Positions 1-5,331 of a DNA stretch of 6,925 nucleotides are shown one piece after another; positions within the stretch are counted from its first letter, which is position 1; each line of letters opens with the position of its first letter. The stretch is from Candidatus Nanopelagicaceae bacterium (lineage in GTDB: Bacteria; Actinomycetota; Actinomycetes; Nanopelagicales; Nanopelagicaceae), in the NCBI GenBank assembly GCA_023262125.1, contig JALRDT010000083.1:1-6925 (forward strand), read 5' to 3'. Made by a program: the position numbers and the translations under genes. The notes beneath the pieces are model-generated. The model did no database searches. It was not told the DNA's origin and was given only the letters and a program-made list of their open reading frames with translations.

Positions 1-83
1 GTTCGAGGTGCTGGGCGTCGGGTTCGGTCCGCGGCTGCCTGCGGCGGGCTGGGGGACGGGGCTCGGGCTGATCGCGTCGGCCT
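1..83. other. Very GC-rich segment of foreign or chimeric origin
   Basis: The first 80 bases contain 62 G or C, against the AT-rich sequence that follows. On the minus strand the ppa frame stays open to base 1 but encodes only an Arg/Pro/Ala-rich string with no resemblance to pyrophosphatase. On the plus strand the frame starting at base 2 has almost only G or C in third positions and encodes a Gly/Leu/Ala-rich hydrophobic stretch. An opposite-strand frame is also open with high GC3, so the coding strand is unresolved. I do not recognise a product. The segment ends where Ppa similarity begins, so it looks like DNA from a high-GC genome joined to this one, by assembly or by recombination. Confidence 0.6.
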
Positions 84-209
84 TGGATATCGGGTAGAGG
101 TAAAAAGCATTCGATCTAAACGAATTTTTCCTGACTTCTTGTCGACCTCATATTTATTTCTAGAGCCTGCCGGAATTTCGATTAAGACATCTAAAGTTAA
201 TTCGTTCAA
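84..209 (-). CDS. ppa: Inorganic pyrophosphatase, N-terminal 42 residues only, cut by the GC-rich junction
   Basis: Soluble family I inorganic pyrophosphatase hydrolyses PPi to two phosphates in the cytoplasm, pulling nucleotide and protein synthesis forward. The visible protein starts [13 protein letters not shown] and continues with the family signature [10 protein letters not shown], then SGKIRLDR and TSTRYP. Residues E11, K19, E21 and R33 have the same spacing as the active-site E8, K16, E18 and R30 of the mycobacterial enzyme. The start is TTG at 209-207, with AAGGA at 223-219 nine bases upstream and an in-frame TAA at 224-222; TTG at 215-213 is a less well placed alternative. Family members are about 160-175 residues long, and YP should be followed by a conserved DYGF/Y block. 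Here similarity stops right after Pro42, so three quarters of the gene is missing. Identity is secure; whether the cut is biological is doubtful, since ppa is usually essential. Confidence 0.85.
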
Positions 210-216
210 GTGCAAA

Positions 217-223
217 CTTCCTT
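217..223 (-). promoter_or_regulatory. Shine-Dalgarno AAGGAAG of ppa
   Basis: The minus strand reads AAGGAAG at 223-217, a good anti-16S match placed nine bases (from AAGGA) before the TTG at 209-207. It decides the start codon, because the gene has no ATG start and an in-frame TAA lies immediately upstream. Confidence 0.6.
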
Positions 224-234
224 AGTTAAAGTTT

Positions 235-251
235 AAAAAGAAAAATAAAAA
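235..251 (-). terminator. T-rich tract after tRNA-His, possible weak terminator
   Basis: Just after the encoded CCA of tRNA-His the minus strand carries a 17-nt tract that is T except for one A and one C. It is bracketed by AAGTTT (254-249) and AAACTT (234-229), which could pair as a weak 6-bp AT-only stem. There is no GC-rich hairpin, so full termination is uncertain and read-through into ppa is possible. Confidence 0.3.
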
Positions 252-253
252 CT

Positions 254-330
254 TGGGGTGAATGACGGGGCTCGAACCCGCGACATTCCGGACCACAACC
301 GGATGCTCTACCAGCTGAGCTACATCCACC
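254..330 (-). tRNA. tRNA-His (anticodon GUG)
   Basis: The minus strand folds as a complete cloverleaf. The acceptor stem GTGGATG pairs with CATTCAC, allowing one G-T pair. The D arm is GCTC/GAGC. The 5-bp anticodon stem TCCGG/CCGGA encloses loop TTGTGGT, giving anticodon GTG at 296-294. The T arm is GCGGG-TTCGAGC-CCCGT. The extra G at -1 (base 330) faces C73 (base 257), the histidine identity element read by HisRS, and CCA is encoded at 256-254. The gene lies 34 nt downstream of orn on the same strand, so it may be partly transcribed from orn, although a promoter-like element lies in the gap. Confidence 0.97.
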
Positions 331-352
331 ATGTCGTATTTCGGACTGGCGT

Positions 353-361
353 AGTTTATCA
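353..361 (-). promoter_or_regulatory. Possible extended -10 box for tRNA-His
   Basis: The minus strand reads TGATAAACT at 361-353, a TG-n-TAnnnT extended -10 pattern just after the orn stop codon. It would start transcription near base 346, about 16 nt before the mature tRNA 5' end. It is a motif match only. Confidence 0.3.
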
Positions 362-364
362 GCC

Positions 365-994
365 TTATTCGCTTGCGCTATCCCCGTTAAATGCGGCGGC
401 AATCTGCTTGATATCGGCGCTCTGCGGCCCTGGTTGATCTACGAAAACGGTCTTTCTATAGAACGATAACTCTGCAATTGAATCTTTTATATCTCCAAGC
501 GCTCTGTGATTTCCAGTCTTGGCAGGGGAGTTGAAGTAAACCTTTGGATACCAACGGCGGGTAAGTTCCTTAATAGATGAGACATCAATGGTTCGGTAAT
601 GAAGATGTTCGGCAAGCTTTGGCATATCGCGCGCGATAAAGATGCGGTCTACGTAAACCGAATTTCCAGCAATTGGAGATTTACCTGCCACCACACCAGA
701 GCTTTCAAGATATTTCAAGATTGTATTTTCGGCATCTGAAACTGAAACTCCATTTGGAATTTCATCGATCAATCCCGAATCGGTATGCATCTTGGTGACG
801 AACTCGTTCATGCCTGAGATTTGCTCGGGGGTAGCTTTGATGACTAAATCGACGCCTTCGCCGATGTTGTTTAAATCAGAGTCGGTCACCAGGACTGCGA
901 TTTCAACCAAGACATCGTTTTTGGTGTCGAGGCCGGTCATTTCGCAATCGACCCAGACTAGATTCGGAGACGCGCTCGCATTGCCATTGCTCAT
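365..994 (-). CDS. orn: Oligoribonuclease (DEDDh 3'-5' exoribonuclease)
   Basis: Orn degrades the 2-5 nt RNA fragments left by other ribonucleases, and pGpG from cyclic-di-GMP turnover, to mononucleotides in the cytoplasm. All five DEDDh catalytic residues are visible in the 209-residue product: D16 and E18 in VWVDCEMTGLD, D116 in GNSVYVDRIFI, and H163 with D168 in NHRALGDIKDS. The Orn hallmark SPIAGNSVYVDR and the ELTRRWYP segment separate it from RNase T and DNA polymerase epsilon subunits. Length is slightly above the roughly 180-residue E. coli enzyme because of a 10-residue Ser/Ala/Asn-rich start and a C-terminal tail of about 25 residues. The ATG at 994-992 is the first usable start after an in-frame TAG near 1030. 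It lacks a well-spaced Shine-Dalgarno sequence and may be leaderless or coupled to a tiny upstream ORF. The gene is divergent from pstC and followed by tRNA-His. Confidence 0.95.
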   Translation of the reverse strand: MSNGNASASPNLVWVDCEMTGLDTKNDVLVEIAVLVTDSDLNNIGEGVDLVIKATPEQISGMNEFVTKMHTDSGLIDEIPNGVSVSDAENTILKYLESSGVVAGKSPIAGNSVYVDRIFIARDMPKLAEHLHYRTIDVSSIKELTRRWYPKVYFNSPAKTGNHRALGDIKDSIAELSFYRKTVFVDQPGPQSADIKQIAAAFNGDSASE

Positions 995-1024
995 ATGGCG
1001 TAAGGGTAGAACATCCCACCTAAA

Positions 1025-1030
1025 AATCTA
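1025..1030 (-). promoter_or_regulatory. Candidate -10 box of orn
   Basis: The minus strand reads TAGATT at 1030-1025, which would start transcription near 1018, about 24 nt before the orn ATG. The matching -35 position falls inside the PHO-like repeats at 1039-1071. It is only a motif match; TACCCT at 1008-1003 would be an alternative giving a leaderless transcript. Confidence 0.25.
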
Positions 1031-1038
1031 GCTAGTAA

Positions 1039-1071
1039 GTTCATATCTAGTTAACCCTCCGTTCACCTTGG
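1039..1071 (+). promoter_or_regulatory. PHO box: three tandem 11-nt PhoP-type repeats upstream of pstC
   Basis: Three contiguous 11-nt units start at 1039, 1050 and 1061, opening GTTCA, GTTAA and GTTCA. The third unit, GTTCACCTTGG, fits the actinobacterial PHO unit G(G/T)TCAYYYR(G/C)G at 10 of 11 positions by hand; the others fit at 7 and 8. Direct repeats of this length are the known target of PhoP, the response regulator for phosphate starvation. The array ends 40 nt before the pstC GTG start, where it would replace a -35 element. No clear -10 follows; TAAGTA at 1090-1095 is a weak candidate. It also lies about 45 nt upstream of orn, on the other strand. Confidence 0.6.
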
Positions 1072-1099
1072 AATTGGTTTGAACTCATCTAAGTACCGC

Positions 1100-1103
1100 A
1101 GGA
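1100..1103 (+). promoter_or_regulatory. Shine-Dalgarno AGGA deciding the pstC start
   Basis: AGGA at 1100-1103 sits eight bases before GTG 1112. The upstream in-frame TTG at 1079 has no such site and lies only 7 nt from the PHO repeats, where it would probably precede the transcription start. GTG 1112 is therefore preferred. Confidence 0.5.
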
Positions 1104-1111
1104 TACGGGTC

Positions 1112-2113
1112 GTGACTTCGGTGAACTCTCCAATCTCAGGCAATTACTCGCGACCAACCCCTCGCGAAATTACCACTAAGCCAAGACGTTCAGATCAAGT
1201 TTTTCGTGCAGTCGTCACATTTGGCGGAATGGCATCTTTGGTTATTTTAGGTTTGATTGCATTCTTTTTATCACTCAAAGGTGTTCACATTCTCCAAGAA
1301 GAGAAATTTAAATTCATCACTCAATCTAGCTGGGAAGTTATTACTGATGAGAATGGAAATATAAGTCAGAAGAAATTTGGTATTGGAGCGATGTTAATAG
1401 GCACATTTTTATGTGCTTTAATCGCTGTGATTATCGGTGTTCCAATTTCAGTTTTAAGCGCTATTTATTTGACATTTTATGCAAAAGGAAAAATTCGAGC
1501 ATTTTTAATTTCGCTCATTGATTTAATGGCAGCATTTCCATCTTTGCTATTTGGTTTTTGGGGCTTTTTTGTATTTATGAGTTCGGCTGAATATTGGGCA
1601 AAATGGATAAATAAATATTTTGGATTCATACCAATCTTTGATGTGCCGGCGCCGATTTTTGAGCGTTCTCCATTTATTGCAGGCTTAGTTTTAGCAATCA
1701 TGATTATTCCAATTGTCACTTCAATTTCCAGAGAAGTTTTTTCTCAAACCCCACTGGATCGAATCCAAGCTGCGTATGCTCTTGGCGCGTCAAAGTTTGC
1801 AATGATTAAAGCAGTAGTTATCCCATACGGACGCGGTGGTGTCATTGGTGGCGCAATGTTGGGGCTAGGTAGAGCAATGGGAGAGACGGTCGCCGTTTAT
1901 ACAGTGCTGAATATTGTTTATCAAATTAATTGGCAAGTCTTATTTGGCGCAGGTGGCAATGTGGCATCTCTAATTCTTCTTAAGTTTGGCGAAGCTGGTC
2001 CATATGAAGTAGATGCGTTGATGGCAGCAGGACTAATTCTTTTCTTACTGACACTTGTGGTTAATGCGGTGGCGGATCTTCTAGTATCAAGATTTGGCGG
2101 AAAAGGTCGATGA
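1112..2113 (+). CDS. pstC: Phosphate ABC transporter permease PstC
   Basis: PstC is one of two membrane subunits forming the phosphate channel of the PstSCAB importer. The product of 333 residues (from GTG 1112) starts with a polar tail of about 30 residues, then a membrane helix at roughly 34-55 and an extracytoplasmic loop. A standard permease domain of five further hydrophobic segments follows. The EAA-type loop that docks onto the ATPase is at about 220-241 (AAYALGASKF ... VVIPYGRGG) and is followed by the conserved GRAMGETVAV. FPSLLFGFWG matches the PstC channel motif. I chose GTG 1112 because AGGA lies eight bases upstream; TTG 1079, which adds 11 residues, has no ribosome site and almost touches the PHO repeats. 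The stop overlaps the pstA start as ATGA, implying translational coupling. The PHO array just upstream predicts induction by phosphate starvation. Confidence 0.93.
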   Translation: MTSVNSPISGNYSRPTPREITTKPRRSDQVFRAVVTFGGMASLVILGLIAFFLSLKGVHILQEEKFKFITQSSWEVITDENGNISQKKFGIGAMLIGTFLCALIAVIIGVPISVLSAIYLTFYAKGKIRAFLISLIDLMAAFPSLLFGFWGFFVFMSSAEYWAKWINKYFGFIPIFDVPAPIFERSPFIAGLVLAIMIIPIVTSISREVFSQTPLDRIQAAYALGASKFAMIKAVVIPYGRGGVIGGAMLGLGRAMGETVAVYTVLNIVYQINWQVLFGAGGNVASLILLKFGEAGPYEVDALMAAGLILFLLTLVVNAVADLLVSRFGGKGR

Positions 2114-3159
2114 ATACAGTTAATATTCCTACACCTATTAAACCTTGGGAACCAACTCGCAAAGATAAACAAATAAATTATTTGCTATTTGGTCTGGCAA
2201 GTTTAGTCTCTGGGCTACTAGTCAAATTTACTTTCTTCAGTGGCAAAGCTGGGTTCGCCATAAGTTTTTTCTTAGCAGTGCAGGTAATTTTCGTTATTCA
2301 TAATTACCGTAGAGAAGGTGCACCTGCCGCTAAGGACGCTTTACTGAAAGGATTTACGCTTTTAGGAATTTCGCTCACACTTATTCCAATCATTAGCATT
2401 GTTACAACTGTTGCGATAAAAGGATATAAAGGTCTGCATTTTGGTCTGCTGTTTAAAGATATGGCCTTAGCATCAGTAAACGATCCAATTGCGCAAGGTG
2501 GATTGCTCCATGCGCTCGTCGGAACCGTAATTATGGTCGGTGGTGCGCTAATAATAAGTTTTCCAATAGGCGTATTGACCGCTCTCTATTTGACTGAAAT
2601 AAAAGGAAAATTCTCAAGACCTATCAGATTCTTAGTCCAAGCGATGAGTGGCGTGCCTTCAATTGTGGCCGGACTATTTATCCTCTCAAGTTTGGTATAC
2701 CCGGTGACCAAAGAGTTATCAGGTTTGATGGGTTCATTTGCGCTTTCGATTCTCATGATTCCGACAATTGCAAGAACAGCGGAAGAAATGTTGCTTTTGA
2801 TTCCTAACGATTTGCGAGAAGCTGGTGTTGCACTTGGTTCAACGCAATGGAAGACAGTTTCATCTGTAGTCTTGCCAGCTGCTAAGAGTGGGTTAATTAC
2901 AGCCATAATTCTGGGCGTCGCGCGTATCATCGGTGAGACGGCGCCTTTGCTATTGGTTTCAGGCGGCGGAGATTCACTTAATTTAAATCCGACAAGTGGC
3001 GCTATGGGCTCTCTTCCATATTACATCTGGAAAGCTTTCTTAACTGGTGGAACTGAGGAAGCTTTTGCTCGAGCATGGGGCGGCATGTTGGTTTTATTGA
3101 TATTTATTTTTATTTTATTTGGATTAGCTCGTTATTTGAGCAGAAGCAAGTCAAATTAA
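2110..3159 (+). CDS. pstA: Phosphate ABC transporter permease PstA
   Basis: PstA is the second channel subunit of the phosphate importer and pairs with PstC in the membrane. The 349-residue product carries the permease domain from about residue 80 onward. It shows [14 protein letters not shown], the EAA loop at 237-261 ([11 protein letters not shown] through LPAAKSG) that contacts PstB, and then [17 protein letters not shown]. It is about 50 residues longer than E. coli PstA because an extra pair of hydrophobic segments (roughly 25-42 and 45-66) precedes the usual first helix. From memory, actinobacterial PstA proteins often have this extension. Its ATG lies inside the pstC stop (ATGA), and pstB follows after 10 nt, so the three genes form one transcript. 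The C-terminal third of PstA is typical and no key segment is missing. Confidence 0.95.
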   Translation: MNTVNIPTPIKPWEPTRKDKQINYLLFGLASLVSGLLVKFTFFSGKAGFAISFFLAVQVIFVIHNYRREGAPAAKDALLKGFTLLGISLTLIPIISIVTTVAIKGYKGLHFGLLFKDMALASVNDPIAQGGLLHALVGTVIMVGGALIISFPIGVLTALYLTEIKGKFSRPIRFLVQAMSGVPSIVAGLFILSSLVYPVTKELSGLMGSFALSILMIPTIARTAEEMLLLIPNDLREAGVALGSTQWKTVSSVVLPAAKSGLITAIILGVARIIGETAPLLLVSGGGDSLNLNPTSGAMGSLPYYIWKAFLTGGTEEAFARAWGGMLVLLIFIFILFGLARYLSRSKSN

Positions 3160-3163
3160 GGAG
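3158..3163 (+). promoter_or_regulatory. Shine-Dalgarno AAGGAG deciding the pstB start
   Basis: AAGGAG at 3158-3163 overlaps the pstA stop codon. It directly abuts ATG 3164 (zero spacing) but is six bases before ATG 3170, so ATG 3170 is the functional start. Confidence 0.7.
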
Positions 3164-3169
3164 ATGCAA

Positions 3170-4006
3170 ATGCAGGGTCAAAGCACATTAGCTGATATCG
3201 CAAAGAAGCGAGCTGAGCGAGTTCACAACAACCAGGCAATTGCTACGGACATGGAGGCAATTGGCGTACATGCATGGTTTGGCGCCAAACATGTTTTATC
3301 TGATGTCAATTTAACTTTCCCGTCAGGATCTGTAACGGCTCTGATTGGCCCTTCCGGATGTGGAAAATCGACATTTATCAGAACTCTAAATCGCATGCAT
3401 GAATTTATTCCCACCGCTGCGATGGCAGGTCAGGTGATGCTTGATGGGGAAGATATTTATGCACCAGGTACAGATGTCACAAAAATTAGGTTAAAAGTTG
3501 GAATGGTTTTTCAAAAGCCAAATCCATTTCCTTCAATGACAATTGGTGAAAACGTGCTGTCAGGTTTGAAATTAGCGCAATTGAAAAAGAGTAATACCGA
3601 TGAATTGCTTGAATCTTGTTTAATTCGCGCTGGACTTTGGAATGAAGTTAAGGATCGCCTTGGCGAACATGGTGGATCACTTTCAGGCGGTCAGCAGCAA
3701 CGTCTATGCATCGCACGAGCTTTGGCGGTAGAGCCTGAAGTACTTCTAATGGACGAGCCATGCTCTGCTCTTGATCCAGGATCAACGCTTCGAATTGAAG
3801 ACACAATTGCCGAGCTTTCAGATTCAATGACGATTGTCATCGTGACCCACAATATGCAGCAAGCTGCCCGCGTATCTGATTACACCGCTTTCTTTCTATC
3901 TGATGGTGGCCCTGGAATCATGGTCGAGACAGGGGAGACGGGCAAGATTTTCTCCTCTCCGCTAGATAAGCGCACTGAAGATTACGTAACTGGCCGCTTC
4001 GGCTAA
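3170..4006 (+). CDS. pstB: Phosphate ABC transporter ATP-binding protein PstB
   Basis: PstB hydrolyses ATP on the cytoplasmic face to drive phosphate import through PstC/PstA. All ABC ATPase motifs are present in the 278-residue product: Walker [10 protein letters not shown] at 60-68, Q-loop Q115 in VFQKPNPFP, signature LSGGQQQR at 171-178, Walker B LLMDEP with D195 and catalytic E196, D-loop SALDP at 199-203, and switch H227 in [15 protein letters not shown] and the [10 protein letters not shown] block are typical of PstB among ABC ATPases. It is about 20 residues longer than usual because of a charged N-terminal tail. ATG 3170 is chosen over ATG 3164 because AAGGAG is correctly spaced only for the former. 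The gene is the third of pstCAB and is followed by a 113-nt regulatory gap before pstS. Confidence 0.96.
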   Translation: MQGQSTLADIAKKRAERVHNNQAIATDMEAIGVHAWFGAKHVLSDVNLTFPSGSVTALIGPSGCGKSTFIRTLNRMHEFIPTAAMAGQVMLDGEDIYAPGTDVTKIRLKVGMVFQKPNPFPSMTIGENVLSGLKLAQLKKSNTDELLESCLIRAGLWNEVKDRLGEHGGSLSGGQQQRLCIARALAVEPEVLLMDEPCSALDPGSTLRIEDTIAELSDSMTIVIVTHNMQQAARVSDYTAFFLSDGGPGIMVETGETGKIFSSPLDKRTEDYVTGRFG

Positions 4007-4014
4007 CACCAAAT

Positions 4015-4069
4015 GTTCACTTTCGAGGCGAGCGTTGTTTACCTCGAATTTCAGTTCAGTTATTTTGAA
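4015..4069 (+). promoter_or_regulatory. PHO-like repeat region upstream of pstS
   Basis: GTTCACTTTCG (4015-4025) fits the actinobacterial PHO unit at 10 of 11 positions. GTTTACCTCGA (4037-4047) fits at 8 and starts exactly 22 nt, two repeat periods, later. GTTATTTTGAA (4059-4069) keeps the same 11-nt phase but is weak, and the units between them (4026, 4048) are degenerate. The array precedes a good -10 box, so it probably makes pstS separately inducible by phosphate starvation. A further GTTCACT copy at 4089-4095 is out of phase. Confidence 0.5.
4022..4048 (+). repeat. Inverted repeat between pstB and pstS
   Basis: TTCGAGG (4022-4028) and CCTCGAA (4042-4048) are perfect 7-bp complements separated by 13 nt. 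In RNA from the pstCAB promoter this would form a modest hairpin 16 nt after the pstB stop. No proper U-run follows (TTTCAG), so it is more likely an mRNA-end stabiliser or partial attenuator than a full terminator. It overlaps the PHO-like repeats. Confidence 0.45.
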
Positions 4070-4071
4070 AA

Positions 4072-4077
4072 TATAAC
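4072..4077 (+). promoter_or_regulatory. -10 box TATAAC of the pstS promoter
   Basis: TATAAC at 4072-4077 is close to the TATAAT consensus. The -35 position, 17 nt upstream, is a poor TTTCAG at 4049-4054, as expected of an activator-dependent promoter sitting behind PHO repeats. Transcription would start near 4084, leaving a leader of about 36 nt before the pstS ATG. Confidence 0.5.
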
Positions 4078-4107
4078 TTTCGTAGCGTGTTCACTAGACC
4101 ACAATAT

Positions 4108-4113
4108 GAAAGG
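4108..4113 (+). promoter_or_regulatory. Shine-Dalgarno GAAAGG deciding the pstS start
   Basis: GAAAGG at 4108-4113 lies six bases before ATG 4120. It supports that ATG, which begins a textbook signal peptide, over the in-frame GTG 4087 that has no ribosome site and almost coincides with the predicted transcription start. Confidence 0.65.
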
Positions 4114-4119
4114 TTAAGA

Positions 4120-5271
4120 ATGAAGTTCTCTTCAAAAATTAAGGCTGTGGGCCTTGCAGCAGTTATGGTGCTGTCAGTAGCGCAACCTGCTCATGCCGTT
4201 GATTTAGCAGGTTCTGGTGCTTCTTTCGTCGATCCACTATTACAGGCTTGCAAAGCTGGTTTCGCGAAAAAGACCGGACATTCATATGTTTATACCTCAA
4301 CTGGTTCAGGTACCGGTAAGAAAAATTCTGATGCACAGATTGGTGATTTCTGGTTCTCAGACTCTGCACATACCGCATCAACTAAGCGATCAACCGTATT
4401 CCATGCTCCAATCATTGCAGCGCCGATTGCCGTTCTAGTAAATCTTCCTGCAAAGAAAGATATTTATCTCTCCGCTGAAACTGTCGCAAAGATTTTCGCC
4501 GGTGAAATTACTAAGTGGAATGATCCAGAAATTGTTGCTGACAATAATCGCTCTGTAACAACAACTGTTTACAAGAAAGATGCAGCCGGAAACGTTGCTA
4601 AGGACAAATCAGGCAATCCAATTGTTCTTACTTCACGCACTAAGAATATTTACTACACACTTCCAAATCAGCCAATTAAGGTTATTTTCCGCGCTGACGG
4701 ATCTGGCACTTCAAATAACTTCACTAAGTGGTTAAATGGCGTGGCTCCAACTGTATGGACCAAGCCAGCAAACGATGCATTCACTACTGCATTCCCAGGA
4801 AATATTAATGATGCGAAGAACATCGGTCGCATTGTTGGCGCAAACCAATCACAGGGAATCGCAACATTGGCGAAGAAGACTCCATACTCAATTACTTATG
4901 CTGAGAAGAACTGGGGCGATGCTTATGGCCTACGCGCTGCATACGTAGGCAACGCGTCTGGTCAATTTACATATCCAGATTCAGCTGCTGTTTCAGCATT
5001 CTTGGGCGAAGCTAATCAAGATGCCAACGGAATCGTTTCATACAACTATAAGACCGATGTGAAGGGTGCTTACACTCTTGGAATCATCTCTTACATGTTG
5101 GTTGAAACTAAGTATTCATCAAAGGAAAAGGGTGATGCAGTAGAGGCCCTTGCTAAGTACATTCTTTCATCTGATTGCTCAGCAGTAAATCCAAAGCTTG
5201 GATACGTAGTTGTTGCCGGCACCTTCTTGGCAAAAGCAAATTCTCAGATTGCAAAGATGAACAAGGGCTAA
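4120..5271 (+). CDS. pstS: Phosphate-binding protein PstS (secreted substrate-binding subunit)
   Basis: PstS captures phosphate outside the membrane and hands it to PstC/PstA. The 383-residue precursor begins with a Sec signal peptide: basic MKFSSKIK, a hydrophobic core, and signal peptidase I site AHA|VD after residue 26. Phosphate-pocket segments are recognisable by comparison with E. coli PstS: GSGASF (S35, F36), STGSGTG (60-66), DFWFSDSAH with D81, and RADGSGTS with R191, S195, G196 and T197. KIFAGEITKWNDP is also a family hallmark. Two features are unusual: no lipobox cysteine, and an insert at about 142-180 between KWNDP and the Arg-containing motif. The only obvious cysteines, C44 and C353, might form a disulfide. 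The gene has its own PHO-like promoter and ends at a strong terminator. Phosphate as substrate rests on motifs and context. Confidence 0.93.
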   Translation: MKFSSKIKAVGLAAVMVLSVAQPAHAVDLAGSGASFVDPLLQACKAGFAKKTGHSYVYTSTGSGTGKKNSDAQIGDFWFSDSAHTASTKRSTVFHAPIIAAPIAVLVNLPAKKDIYLSAETVAKIFAGEITKWNDPEIVADNNRSVTTTVYKKDAAGNVAKDKSGNPIVLTSRTKNIYYTLPNQPIKVIFRADGSGTSNNFTKWLNGVAPTVWTKPANDAFTTAFPGNINDAKNIGRIVGANQSQGIATLAKKTPYSITYAEKNWGDAYGLRAAYVGNASGQFTYPDSAAVSAFLGEANQDANGIVSYNYKTDVKGAYTLGIISYMLVETKYSSKEKGDAVEALAKYILSSDCSAVNPKLGYVVVAGTFLAKANSQIAKMNKG

Positions 5272-5293
5272 TTTAGAAAAATCTCGGGAAGTG

Positions 5294-5325
5294 AAAAACC
5301 CAGTGCCGCTCGGCACTGGGTTTTT
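5294..5325. terminator. Bidirectional intrinsic terminator between pstS and tRNA-Arg
   Basis: CCCAGTGCC (5299-5307) pairs perfectly with GGCACTGGG (5312-5320) around a GCTC tetraloop. The stem is flanked by AAAAA on the left and TTTTT on the right, which extend it to 14 bp. The U-run serves pstS on the plus strand, and the A-run becomes a U-run for transcription arriving from tRNA-Arg on the minus strand. Confidence 0.93.
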
Positions 5326-5331
5326 CTTATG

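Noticed and set aside
2..97. Plus-strand open frame ending in TAG at 95-97, looking like the C-terminus of a high-GC membrane protein
   Set aside because: The stop codon lies in the antisense of the ppa coding sequence, on the other side of the junction, so it is not a natural gene end. Only 2-83 could be genuine coding DNA, and its strand is unresolved.
103..129. Hairpin ATTCG-loop-CGAAT followed by T-run, resembling a weak terminator
   Set aside because: The stem is only 5 bp, and the sequence lies within the ppa coding region once that gene is recognised on the minus strand.
1..225. Plus-strand frame 1 open from base 1 to a TAG near 225
   Set aside because: It spans the composition junction and runs antisense to ppa; the translated string has no protein-like pattern.
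1079..1111. TTG 1079 as the pstC start
   Set aside because: It has no Shine-Dalgarno site and lies 7 nt from the PHO repeats, probably upstream of the transcription start; GTG 1112 has AGGA at good spacing.
1477..2930. Minus-strand open frames opposite pstC and pstA, including one of 114 codons at 2586-2930
   Set aside because: They lie wholly antisense to well-supported permease genes, and their translations show no domain or credible start context.
3164..3169. ATG 3164 as the pstB start
   Set aside because: It directly abuts the AAGGAG motif with zero spacing; ATG 3170 is placed correctly.
4087..4119. GTG 4087 as the pstS start
   Set aside because: It would add 11 polar residues ahead of a perfect signal peptide, has no ribosome site and nearly coincides with the predicted transcription start.
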